Of a stretch of 64,000 bases of DNA, positions 37,181 through 45,215 are shown piece by piece; position 1 is the first letter of the stretch; every line of letters begins with the position of its first letter. A program made the translations under genes and the position numbers. Origin of the DNA: Pseudomonas sp. NCCP-436 (lineage in GTDB: Bacteria > Pseudomonadota > Gammaproteobacteria > Pseudomonadales > Pseudomonadaceae); contig NZ_BPLZ01000007.1 of NCBI RefSeq assembly GCF_019656335.1, positions 62,001 to 126,000 of the forward strand, given 5' to 3'. Below the pieces are notes generated by a model. The model had not been told where the DNA came from. It saw nothing but the letters and a program-made list of their open reading frames with translations, and searched no databases.

Positions 37181-37255
37181 GCTGGTTTCCTTGCAAGCAG
37201 ATGGATAAATGGAACCTTCGCAAGTCTTTCCGAAGCAGAACGCCATTTCCTCAAT

Positions 37256-37274
37256 GCTATTGAGAATTATTTTT
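37256..37274 (-). promoter_or_regulatory. Fur-box-like site upstream of receptor gene
   Basis: GCTATTGAGAATTATTTTT (plus-strand reading) matches 13 of 19 positions of the GATAATGATAATCATTATC consensus by my alignment. It lies about 76 bp upstream of the receptor start, in the gap after the binding-protein gene. Confidence 0.6.
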
Positions 37275-37288
37275 GATTTGTCCTGCCG

Positions 37289-38278
37289 CTATTCATAGCC
37301 TTTCAGCAGATCGTCGGCTATGCGGTTCAGGCAGGTGTAGCTGGCCGTGCACAGGTACCAGGTTTGCGAGTCGGCAAAGATCACCCGGTCATTCTTCCAG
37401 GCACGGGTCTGGCGCAGCAGCGGATTGTCCAGGGTTTCCCGGTTCAGTGCTGGGCGGCGCTCCATCACTGCGGTGCGGTCGATGATGTAGAGAATGTCCG
37501 GATCGGTCTGCTGGATGAACTCGTTGGAGATGGTCTGGCCGTGCAGACTGGAGGAGACACTGCTATCGGCCGGGTTGACCCCGAGGGTGTCGAAAATGTA
37601 GCCGTAACGCGAGGCCACGCCGTAAGAGCTGAAGGCTCCGTTGTTGTGCATGACCAGCAGGGCGCGCTCGGGGCGTCCCGCGGTGACACGGCGTACTTGC
37701 TCGATGCGTGCGTCCATCTCGGCGACTTTCTGTTGGGCCAACTGTTCCTTGCCGAAGATGCGTCCGAGGGTCAGCAGGTGTTCCTTGGCCTGAGTAAGGA
37801 TGTCGCCGTTGCGGTTGCTGAAGTCCATGTCGAAGTGCAGGGTCGGCGCTATTTTCGACATTTCCTCGTAGTCCCGGGCCTGTAGCGCGGAAATCAGGAT
37901 CAGATCCGGCTTCGCTGCATGCAGTCGTTCCAGGTTCGGCTGCACAGTGGCGCCCAGGTCGGCCACCGCCGGGTCGTCGCGGTAATGAGCCAGAAAGTCG
38001 GCCACATAGTCCTTGGCAATGCCTACCAGCGGGGCCCCGAGTTGATCCAGACTGTCGATCTCGCCCATGTCGAAGGCCACCACGCGCTGCGGTCGCTGCT
38101 CTATCAGGGTGGTGCCGAGCTGGTGACTGATGCGAATGGGCGGGTAGTCGGCCTGCCCCGTAGGCTTGCTGCTTGCGCCTGCCGGTGGTTCGGCGGGCTG
38201 GTCGCAACCCTGCAGGCCGGAGGCGATCACTGCCGTCAGCAGCAGGGTGGGAAGGCGTGGGGGGAACAGTCGGCTCAT
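37289..38278 (-). CDS. Ferric-siderophore periplasmic binding lipoprotein (BauB/FatB-type)
   Basis: This 329-residue protein has a lipoprotein signal (ASGLQGC, Cys25 lipidated). The type-III periplasmic-binding (FepB/BtuF-like) fold follows: VVAFDMGEIDSLDQLGAPLVGIAKDYV, then LERLHAAKPDLILISALQARDYEEMSKIAPTLH and ILYIIDRTAVMER. It passes ferric-siderophore to the FecCD-type permease pair. It is the last of the exporter/importer run. Its ATG overlaps the ATPase stop (ATGA). Confidence 0.93.
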   Translation of the reverse strand: MSRLFPPRLPTLLLTAVIASGLQGCDQPAEPPAGASSKPTGQADYPPIRISHQLGTTLIEQRPQRVVAFDMGEIDSLDQLGAPLVGIAKDYVADFLAHYRDDPAVADLGATVQPNLERLHAAKPDLILISALQARDYEEMSKIAPTLHFDMDFSNRNGDILTQAKEHLLTLGRIFGKEQLAQQKVAEMDARIEQVRRVTAGRPERALLVMHNNGAFSSYGVASRYGYIFDTLGVNPADSSVSSSLHGQTISNEFIQQTDPDILYIIDRTAVMERRPALNRETLDNPLLRQTRAWKNDRVIFADSQTWYLCTASYTCLNRIADDLLKGYE

Positions 38279-39057
38279 GGTGTTTCTCCCGAAGCGGGTG
38301 GATTGAAGTAGTCGCAGAGCAGCCCGCGCGCGTGGCGCATGATGCTGAAATCGATGCCGTACAACTGCTGCAGGTGTTCCCGGGTGACCACCTCGGATAC
38401 CGGCCCCTGGCAGAACACCGCGCCACCCTTCATTGCCACTATGTGGTCGGAGTAGTTGGCGGCGAAGTTGATGTCGTGCACTACCAGGATCACCGTACGT
38501 CCCTGTTCGTCGCACAAGCGGCGCAGTGCCTGCATGATGTTTACCGCGTGCTTCATATCGAGGTTGTTCAGCGGTTCGTCGAGCAGCAGGTAATCGGTCT
38601 GCTGGGCGATGGTCATGGCCAGGAACGCCATCTGCCGCTGACCGCCGCTGAGCTCGTCAAGGTAGGCGCCGCGCAGTGCCTGCAGGCCAAGGAAGTCGAT
38701 GGCCTGTTCGATTACCTGGTGGTCGTGACGGGTCAGTGCGCCCTGGCTGTAGGGAAAGCGGCCGAAGGCGACCAGCTCGTCGACGGTCAGGCGCAGGTTG
38801 AAGTCCGGCGTCTGGCGCAGGGTGGCTACACGTTTGGCGTAGTCGCGGATCGACAGGCTGGCAGCGGGTCGCCCTTCCAGCAGCAGTTCGCCGCCGTTGG
38901 CCTCGATAAGCCGGGCGGCCAGCATCAGCAGAGTGCTCTTGCCGGCTCCATTGGGACCGATCAGAGAGGTGATGCGGCGGGCCGGGAACTCGACGCTGAC
39001 GTCGCTCAGTACTGTTTTGCCGCCATAGGCCTTGTGAATGTTGCGCAGGGTGATCAT
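38275..39057 (-). CDS. Ferric-siderophore ABC transporter ATPase (BauE/FatE-type)
   Basis: This 260-residue ATPase has Walker A GPNGAGKST (residues 34-42), Q-loop, ABC signature DELSGGQRQM, Walker B YLLLDEPLNNLD and switch VVHDINF. FepC/FecE-type sequence features (IRDYAKRVATLRQ, YSDHIVAMKGGAVFCQGP) support iron-siderophore uptake. I chose the ATG at 39057, where the ATPase fold begins; it overlaps the preceding permease's stop. It ends overlapping the binding-protein ATG. Confidence 0.95.
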   Translation of the reverse strand: MITLRNIHKAYGGKTVLSDVSVEFPARRITSLIGPNGAGKSTLLMLAARLIEANGGELLLEGRPAASLSIRDYAKRVATLRQTPDFNLRLTVDELVAFGRFPYSQGALTRHDHQVIEQAIDFLGLQALRGAYLDELSGGQRQMAFLAMTIAQQTDYLLLDEPLNNLDMKHAVNIMQALRRLCDEQGRTVILVVHDINFAANYSDHIVAMKGGAVFCQGPVSEVVTREHLQQLYGIDFSIMRHARGLLCDYFNPPASGETP

Positions 39058-40001
39058 GTGGAGTCTCGAGGGCGAAGCATCAGAACCAGGAAGTAGGTGC
39101 CGCACACCAGGTTGACGAGGATTCCCACCGTCGTTCGGTAGTTGAACAGGTGTTCCACCAGCAACTGGGCGATGAGGAACAGAGTGATGGAAAGTACGCA
39201 GGACAGTGGCAGGGTGACTCGGTGGCGCATGCTGCCGGCCAGCATGTAGCTCGTGTTGGCGATAAACACCCCCATGAAGGCGGTTGGCCCAACCAGGCTG
39301 GTGGATACCGCCACCAGTACGGCGATCAGGGCCAGTTGCAGGCGCATGCCGCGCTGGTGATCGACGCCCAGCGAAAGCGCCTGCTCGCGGCCAAGGGCCA
39401 GCACGTCGAGAATGCTGAGCTGGCGCAGCACGATCAGGCACACGCCAAGTACCAGCAGCGCCGAACACAGCAGTTGCAGGGGGGGCACGCGGTTGAAACC
39501 GGCCTGACTGAAGCTCTGCATGATGGAGAACTCGCCCGGACTGATGCGCAGTTGGATGAATTGGGTGAAGGTGCTCAGCACCATCGACAGCACCAGCCCG
39601 ACCAGCAGCAGATACAGATGGCTGCGTCCGGCGCGCAGCAGCCAGTGATGCAGTGCCCAGGAGTAGCCGAGCATCAACATGATGGATACGGCAGCGTTTG
39701 CCGGCGCGTTCAGGGTGATCAGGCTGGCGCTGCCCAGCAGCAGGATCAGTAGTGCCTGAAACATCAGATAGACCGCCTCGTAGCCCATGATCGCCGGAGT
39801 CAGGATGCGGTTGCCGAGCAGACTCTGGAAAATCACCGAGGACAGGCCGATGCACAGGCCGGCCAGGACGATGCTGCCCAGGCGCAACAGGCGTCTGGGA
39901 ATCACGTAGGCGGTATCCAGCCCCGAGCCGTACAGCAGAAAGATCAGGCTCAGTGCCAGCGCCAGCAGGCCGGCGATCAGGAAGTTGCGTTGCGCGCTCA
40001 T
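39054..40001 (-). CDS. FecCD-family siderophore permease, second subunit (BauD-type)
   Basis: This 315-residue permease is very hydrophobic with about nine transmembrane segments. The family blocks are RRLLRLGSIVLAGLCIGLSSVIFQSLLGNRILTPAIMGYEAVY and the coupling-helix region LALGREQALSLGVDHQR near residue 225. VGPTAFMGVFIANTSYMLAGSMRH follows. I chose the ATG at 40001 because it overlaps the stop of the first permease (ATGA); a GTG four codons earlier is the alternative. It pairs with the next subunit as a heterodimeric channel. Confidence 0.94.
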   Translation of the reverse strand: MSAQRNFLIAGLLALALSLIFLLYGSGLDTAYVIPRRLLRLGSIVLAGLCIGLSSVIFQSLLGNRILTPAIMGYEAVYLMFQALLILLLGSASLITLNAPANAAVSIMLMLGYSWALHHWLLRAGRSHLYLLLVGLVLSMVLSTFTQFIQLRISPGEFSIMQSFSQAGFNRVPPLQLLCSALLVLGVCLIVLRQLSILDVLALGREQALSLGVDHQRGMRLQLALIAVLVAVSTSLVGPTAFMGVFIANTSYMLAGSMRHRVTLPLSCVLSITLFLIAQLLVEHLFNYRTTVGILVNLVCGTYFLVLMLRPRDST

Positions 40002-40942
40002 TTGCACTTCCACAGGATCAGCAGCAGGAAGGCCAGGCCGCCCAGGCTGCCGGCGGTCAGGCCGATGGGAACCTCGAACGGATAGATCAGCAGGCGGCCA
40101 AGAATGTCGCAGGCCAGCAGCATGATGGCGCCGGCCAGCGCCACTCGAGGCAGGCTGCGGGCCAGATTGTCGCCGTGGAACAGTGCCACCAGGTTGGGAA
40201 TCACCAGACCGACGAAAGGAATCGCGCCGACCGTGATCACGGTTACTGCCACGCTCAGCGACACCAGCAGCAGCCCCAGTGTTGCGGTGGCGGTGTAGTT
40301 CAGCCCGAGGCTGGTCGACATGTCCTCGCCCATGCCCAGCAGCGTGAAGCGATGAGCGTAGAAATAGGTGAGCAGTACTACCGGCAGGATCAGGTAGATG
40401 ATCTCGTAGTTTCCCTGAACGATTTTCGAGAAGTCCCCAAGCATCCAGCCCTGCATGCTTTGCAGGATGTTGTGGCGGTAGGCGTAGAACTCCGCCAGAG
40501 CACTCAGTACGCTGCCGAACATCAGCCCAATCACCGGCACCAGGATGGCGTTGCGCAGACGGATGCGGCGGATGATCAGGATGAACACCAGGCTGGCGGT
40601 CAGGCTGAAAAGCGTGGCGACCATCAGGCGGCTGCCGCTGCCGAGTGTGGGCATGGCGGTGGTGGCGATCAGCAGGCCCAGTCGTGCGGCATCCAGGCCG
40701 CCGCAGGTAGCCGGCTCGACGAAGCGGTTACGCACGATCTGCTGCAGGATCACGCCGCACATGGCCAGTCCCACGCCGGTCAGCAGAAGTGCCGCCAGGC
40801 GTGGCAGGCGGCTGGCACTCAGGGTCAGCCAGGCATCATCGGACAGCGCCCACAACTGAGCCCAGCTCACCGGCTTGACGCCGACGCACAGCGACAATAT
40901 GCAAAGCACCAGCAGCAGTGCCGTCAGTGGAAGAGTTCTCAA
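39998..40942 (-). CDS. FecCD-family siderophore permease, first subunit (BauC-type)
   Basis: This 314-residue permease of the BtuC/FecCD family has about nine transmembrane segments. RLPRLAALLLTGVGLAMCGVILQQIVRNRFVEPATCGGLDAARLG is the family N-terminal block. LLGMGEDMSTSLGLNY is the coupling region, and VGAIPFVGLVIPNLVALFHGDN follows. It partners the second permease and the ATPase. Its ATG overlaps the stop of the second half-transporter gene (ATGA). Confidence 0.95.
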   Translation of the reverse strand: MRTLPLTALLLVLCILSLCVGVKPVSWAQLWALSDDAWLTLSASRLPRLAALLLTGVGLAMCGVILQQIVRNRFVEPATCGGLDAARLGLLIATTAMPTLGSGSRLMVATLFSLTASLVFILIIRRIRLRNAILVPVIGLMFGSVLSALAEFYAYRHNILQSMQGWMLGDFSKIVQGNYEIIYLILPVVLLTYFYAHRFTLLGMGEDMSTSLGLNYTATATLGLLLVSLSVAVTVITVGAIPFVGLVIPNLVALFHGDNLARSLPRVALAGAIMLLACDILGRLLIYPFEVPIGLTAGSLGGLAFLLLILWKCK

Positions 40943-42690
40943 GGTCTGCCCCGGTTATCCGCTGCCGCGCCGATGCGCCAGCCCTGCGCGGCCTGGCGGC
41001 TGACGAGCAGCCTTGCGTAGATGCCGTTGCGCTCGATCAGCTGCTGATGGCTGCCGGCTTCGACCAGGGCGCCGTCTTCCAGCACCAGGATCTGATCGGC
41101 CTGAGCCACGGTAGAAAGCTGGTGGGCGATTACAATCAGGGTGCGCGAACCGCGCAGACGTTGCAGCATGGCGCCAATAGCGGCCTGGTTTTCTGCGTCG
41201 AGTGCGGCGGTGGCTTCGTCCACCAGCAGGATCGGCGCATCCTTCAGCAGGGCGCGGGCGATGCAGATGCGCTGCCGCTCGCCACCGGAAAGGCGCACGC
41301 CAGCTTCTCCAACCTGTGTCTGCAGACCTTCGGGCAGGCGTTCGACAATCTCCCGCACGCCGGCAAGGTCGATGGCTTCCTGCAGCTCCTCGTCACTGGC
41401 CTCGGGGCTGCCCAGGCGAATGTTTTCGGCAATGCTGCCCTGAAACAGGTAGTTGTCCTGGAATATCTGACTGATCTGGCGTGCCAGCTGGCGGCTGCCC
41501 AGTTGGCGCACGTCTACCGTGCCGATGCGTACGCAGCCCTGGTTCGTGTCGAAGAAGCGGGCTATCAGTCGCAGCAGAGTGGTCTTGCCGGAGCCGGAGG
41601 CGCCCACCAGTGCAGTCATACTGCCTGCCTCCACGCGCAAGCTGATTGCACGCAGCGCGTCGTGTTGCTCGCCCTGGTAGCGGAAGCTGACATTTTCCAG
41701 TTCCACCGAGGCGTCAGCCGGCATCTGCGGAGTTTCCGGCTCCACCAGCGGAGTCTGGTTCAGCACCGCGCGAACCTGCTGCAATTGGTTGTGGGCTGCA
41801 CGCAGCACTTCGCTGTAGCCGGCCACATCGAGCAGCGGTTCGACGAAGCGCAGGCACAACAGCAGGGCCAGAACCTGTGCCTGCGGGTTCTGCAGCTCGG
41901 AGCCGGGCAGCAACAGCGCGACGGCCAACAGGATGGCGAAACAGCTCTGCACGGCTGCGCTGTTGAACAGCACCGAGAGAGCGGACAGACGGATCATCCG
42001 CTGTGCCGAGGACTGTTGCTGGTTGATTGCCTGCTCCAGTGGCCGGCTGCCGCCGCCTTCGCCGTTGAACGCGCGTAGCGTCGCCTGGGCCTGGGCGAAC
42101 TCCAGCATGCGCTGACTGGCCTCGGCGGTGCGGCTGCGGTAGGCCAGGTCGGCGCGCAGACCGATCCGGGCGCTGACGCTGAACACCAGGGCCAGCAGTG
42201 GCAGGGCCAGTGTGGCGATCAGGCCCAGGCGCAGATCCAGCAGCAGAAGAGCCGGTAGCAGTATCAAGGGTGTCAGCAGACCGCAGAGCAGAGGGGTGAA
42301 GACGTGGGCCGGCAGTTGCGCCAGCTCCATCATGCCTTGCGCCGCGAGATGGCCAACGCGGGCGCTGTTGCTGGCGCTGAACCAGCCCGGCGGCAGGCTG
42401 GCCAGGTGAGTGCCAAGCAGGTGCCGGCCATTCTGCAACACGGCGATACCGACGCGGACGCCGGATTTTTCCACACGCAGGCGTAGCGCCCGGCACAGCA
42501 GCAGCTCTGCCAGCAGCAACAGCAGCCAGTAGCCGGCGCTGTCCAGGCGCTGCTCCAGCAGGGCGCTCAGTATGGGCAGTACGCTGAGCAGGGTCAGTGC
42601 GCAGAGCGCGGCATAGGCCAGGGTGAGGATGAGGTAGCGGTGCAGCGCCGGTAGCTGATCTCCGAGTAGGCGGACGAAGGTTTTCAGCAT
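40939..42690 (-). CDS. ABC half-transporter 2, siderophore exporter or importer (BarB/YbtQ-like)
   Basis: This 583-residue protein has an N-terminal six-helix ABC-exporter membrane domain (residues 1-310) and a C-terminal nucleotide-binding domain. Walker A is GASGSGKTT, the signature LSGGERQR, Walker B ILLVDEATAALD, and the H-loop IAHQLST. It forms a heterodimer with the adjacent half-transporter. In acinetobactin the equivalent pair exports the siderophore; in yersiniabactin the related YbtPQ import the ferric form. The adjacent FecCD importer favours an export role here. The gene overlaps both neighbours by a few bases. Confidence 0.92.
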   Translation of the reverse strand: MLKTFVRLLGDQLPALHRYLILTLAYAALCALTLLSVLPILSALLEQRLDSAGYWLLLLLAELLLCRALRLRVEKSGVRVGIAVLQNGRHLLGTHLASLPPGWFSASNSARVGHLAAQGMMELAQLPAHVFTPLLCGLLTPLILLPALLLLDLRLGLIATLALPLLALVFSVSARIGLRADLAYRSRTAEASQRMLEFAQAQATLRAFNGEGGGSRPLEQAINQQQSSAQRMIRLSALSVLFNSAAVQSCFAILLAVALLLPGSELQNPQAQVLALLLCLRFVEPLLDVAGYSEVLRAAHNQLQQVRAVLNQTPLVEPETPQMPADASVELENVSFRYQGEQHDALRAISLRVEAGSMTALVGASGSGKTTLLRLIARFFDTNQGCVRIGTVDVRQLGSRQLARQISQIFQDNYLFQGSIAENIRLGSPEASDEELQEAIDLAGVREIVERLPEGLQTQVGEAGVRLSGGERQRICIARALLKDAPILLVDEATAALDAENQAAIGAMLQRLRGSRTLIVIAHQLSTVAQADQILVLEDGALVEAGSHQQLIERNGIYARLLVSRQAAQGWRIGAAADNRGRP

Positions 42691-44420
42691 GCCGGAAGTC
42701 CTCCGTCCTGCTGGTAGCCGCCCCGGGCCCAGAGCCGCGCATAGTGGCCGCCGAGGGCCAGCAACTGGTCATGCCGACCCTGTTCCAGGATCCGTCCCCG
42801 ATCCAGCACGATGATCTGGTCGGCATGCTGGATGGTATCCAGGCGGTGGGCAATGACCAGTAGCGTCCGGCCGCGGGAGAAGTCCGACAGCGCCTGTTGC
42901 AGTTGCGCCTCACTGTCGGCATCGGCTGCTGCGGTCGGCTCGTCCAGAACCAGCACTGGTGGATTGCTGAGCAGTGCACGGGCAATGCTCAGGCGCTGGC
43001 GCTCGCCACCGGAAAGTTCGGCCTGCTCGCCCAGTAAGGTGGCGTATCCGTTTGGCAGGGCCAGGATGCGCTCGTGCAGCCCGGCCAGGCGCGCTGCCGC
43101 TTCGATCTCCTCCTGGCTGGCCTGTGGCCGGCCGAGGGCAATGTTGTCGCGCACGCTGGCGTGGATCAGTTGCACCTCCTGAAGGACAAAACCGACCATA
43201 CGGTAGAGCTGGCTGGTCGGCATGTCGCGCAGATCCACTGCGCCAAGGGTGATGCGCCCTGCGTCCGGATCGAAGAAGCGCAGCAGCAGGCGCGCCAGGG
43301 TCGACTTGCCGGAGCCGGAGCTGCCTACTACGGCGGTTATCGTCCCGGGCTGCAGTTCCAGGCTGATGTCCTCCAGCACTGGTGCGCCAGGTTGATAGGC
43401 ATAGCCAACCTGCTCGAAACGGACGCAGCAATCGGCAGGCACTGCCGAACCACTTTCCAGGCGTGGAGTGTGCAGCAGTGCCTCAACCCGTTGCGCGGCG
43501 GCTCCGGCGTGGTTGAGGTCGTGGCTGATGTACTTGAGCAGCAGCAGCGGGGCGCACAACCCGGGCGCCACCAGGGCAAAGGGCAGCACCTGCAGGGGTT
43601 CGACCCAGCCGAGGCTGACGAGCAGGGCGCCGCCGGCCAGCACCACACCCAGCACCGTGGCGGGTGCCAGCAGGGCATTAGCGTTGGCCATGCTGCCGGC
43701 CAGCGGCCGGGTGAAGTCGTCGAAGGCGCAGGCGAAGTCGTCTACCGCCCGGTGATAGGAGATGGCGCTGCGCTGCTCGGCAGCGAATGCCTTGACCACC
43801 GGCAGGCCGCGGACGTACTCGCCCAGCGCCGTGTTGATACGCAGCATGCCCTGGCCAAAGGTATCGAGATTGGCGGCGCTGGCGCGCAGGGCCCGACGGA
43901 AAAAGAGGAAAAACAGCAGAAACGGCAACAGCGCCACCAGCGTCATCCGCCAGTCCGTCAGCGTCAGATAGATCAGGGCAAGCAGTACCGTGCCCGCTGC
44001 CCGTCCCAGCGTGGTGAAGAAGTGTGCGACCAGCCCGTGCAGGGCACCGATATCGTCTTGGATGGCCTGTTTGACTTCGCCGGAGCTGCGCTTGGTGAAC
44101 CAGCCCAGCGGTACCTGTGCCAGCCGCTGGACAATGGCTAGGCGCAACTGGCCGGTGATGCGATTGTCCGCCTGGTGAGCCACGGTTTCGCCCAGCGCCC
44201 ACAGCAGCAGGCCGGCAAACAGACCGCCGAGACCGATTGCCAGCAGGGTGGTGGTCTCCTGCGGCGTTTCGGCCAGACGGGCGATGGCGGCCAGTGGCAG
44301 CAGCATCAGCATGCCGCCGAGTGCTGCCAGCAGGGTGGCCAGCAGCAGTTGACCGTGAACCGGTCGCAGCAGTCTGGCAATTGCCTTGCCCGGGTGTTCG
44401 GTATCCTCTGCGGCTGTCAT
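42684..44420 (-). CDS. ABC half-transporter 1, siderophore exporter or importer (BarA/YbtP-like)
   Basis: This 578-residue half-transporter has an exporter-fold membrane domain (residues 1-325; VPLGWFTKRSSGEVKQAIQDDIGALHGLVAHFF is the typical intracellular loop) and a nucleotide-binding domain. Walker A is GSSGSGKST, the signature ELSGGERQRLS, Walker B VLVLDEPTAAAD, and the H-loop IAHRLDT. I chose the ATG at 44420; longer in-frame extensions read into the sigma-factor gene and carry no family pattern. It is the first transporter gene after the sigma gene (88 bp gap) and overlaps its partner's ATG. Confidence 0.92.
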   Translation of the reverse strand: MTAAEDTEHPGKAIARLLRPVHGQLLLATLLAALGGMLMLLPLAAIARLAETPQETTTLLAIGLGGLFAGLLLWALGETVAHQADNRITGQLRLAIVQRLAQVPLGWFTKRSSGEVKQAIQDDIGALHGLVAHFFTTLGRAAGTVLLALIYLTLTDWRMTLVALLPFLLFFLFFRRALRASAANLDTFGQGMLRINTALGEYVRGLPVVKAFAAEQRSAISYHRAVDDFACAFDDFTRPLAGSMANANALLAPATVLGVVLAGGALLVSLGWVEPLQVLPFALVAPGLCAPLLLLKYISHDLNHAGAAAQRVEALLHTPRLESGSAVPADCCVRFEQVGYAYQPGAPVLEDISLELQPGTITAVVGSSGSGKSTLARLLLRFFDPDAGRITLGAVDLRDMPTSQLYRMVGFVLQEVQLIHASVRDNIALGRPQASQEEIEAAARLAGLHERILALPNGYATLLGEQAELSGGERQRLSIARALLSNPPVLVLDEPTAAADADSEAQLQQALSDFSRGRTLLVIAHRLDTIQHADQIIVLDRGRILEQGRHDQLLALGGHYARLWARGGYQQDGGLPAC

Positions 44421-44508
44421 CGGTTCTCTCGCTCTGCGCGGCGTCGACGGAAGTGCGGCGCCAATCCTGTTGTTTTCCGAACGGGGCGGAAAAAACCTCA
44501 ATGCTTTT

Positions 44509-45030
44509 TCAGTTGCTTTCGCTCCGGGTGTCGCAAGCCGCCTGTCGGCAGCTCTTGAGTACCGCTGCCAGATACTTCTCAACCGAAGAGACCGAGACGT
44601 TCAGTTCCGTAGCGATATCCCGGTAAGCCTTGCCTTCCAGTCGATGCAGCAGCAGCGCCTGGCGGGCCTTGACCGGTTGACGGGAAAGAGTCGACGAGAG
44701 CTGTTCCAGGGCTTCGCTGGCCAGGGCTCGAGTCTCTTCCGAGGCGGTGTGCGGCTCCTCACGCTGGCTCAGCTCGCCCAGGTAGTCGGACTCAAGGGTG
44801 CGCCGGCGATACAGGTCGATCAGCTTGCAGCGGGCCATGCGGGTCAGGTGCCGGCGGCTGTCGCAGGCTTGCGGCAGCTGCCCTTTGCGGAACATGTGCA
44901 GGTAGATGTCGTGGGCCAGGTCAGCGGCATCCATGCTGTTGCCCAGTCTGCGACGCAGCAGGCTGCACAGCCAGTTGTGATGTTCGGCATAGAACTGCGC
45001 GAAAGCTTTTCTTGATGAAGTCCTGTCCAC
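44509..45030 (-). CDS. ECF-type sigma factor (FecI/PvdS-like), no visible anti-sigma
   Basis: This sigma factor of about 173 residues has region 2 (FAQFYAEHHNWLCSLLRRRLGNSMDAADLAHDIYLHMFRK) and region 4 (KARQALLLHRLEGKAYRDIATELNVSVSSVEKYLAAVLKSCR), the iron-starvation/FecI pattern. I chose the GTG at 45030. It has GAGAGG seven bases upstream and gives the normal family length. Longer in-frame reading would run through the Fur box. No FecR-type anti-sigma gene is in the window and the receptor lacks an STN domain. Fur repression is the likely control. It faces the NRPS gene divergently. Confidence 0.9.
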   Translation of the reverse strand: MDRTSSRKAFAQFYAEHHNWLCSLLRRRLGNSMDAADLAHDIYLHMFRKGQLPQACDSRRHLTRMARCKLIDLYRRRTLESDYLGELSQREEPHTASEETRALASEALEQLSSTLSRQPVKARQALLLHRLEGKAYRDIATELNVSVSSVEKYLAAVLKSCRQAACDTRSESN

Positions 45031-45075
45031 TCCAACCTCTCTGTTTAGAGCTGTGGAAACTTCTTGCAATACCTG

Positions 45076-45094
45076 GCTAATAATAATCATTATC
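45076..45094. promoter_or_regulatory. Fur box in divergent sigma/NRPS promoter region
   Basis: GCTAATAATAATCATTATC matches 17 of 19 bases of the Fur consensus. It lies between the sigma factor start (45030) and the NRPS start (45216), so it can repress both directions. Confidence 0.88.
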
Positions 45095-45215
45095 ATTGGA
45101 TATTCAATCTTGCTTGCGCTGGTTTTTCCCGGAGACAGCTGCCGGACAGCCTTTGCGAGGAGAAATGGGCGCCTGTGAGCGCTGATCCGCATGTTCGACA
45201 ACCTGGGAGACATCC

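Noticed and set aside
44509..45213. Longer version of the sigma factor starting near 45213
   Set aside because: It would place the Fur box inside the coding region and add a 60-residue non-family N-terminus. The GTG at 45030 has a good ribosome-binding site and gives the usual length.
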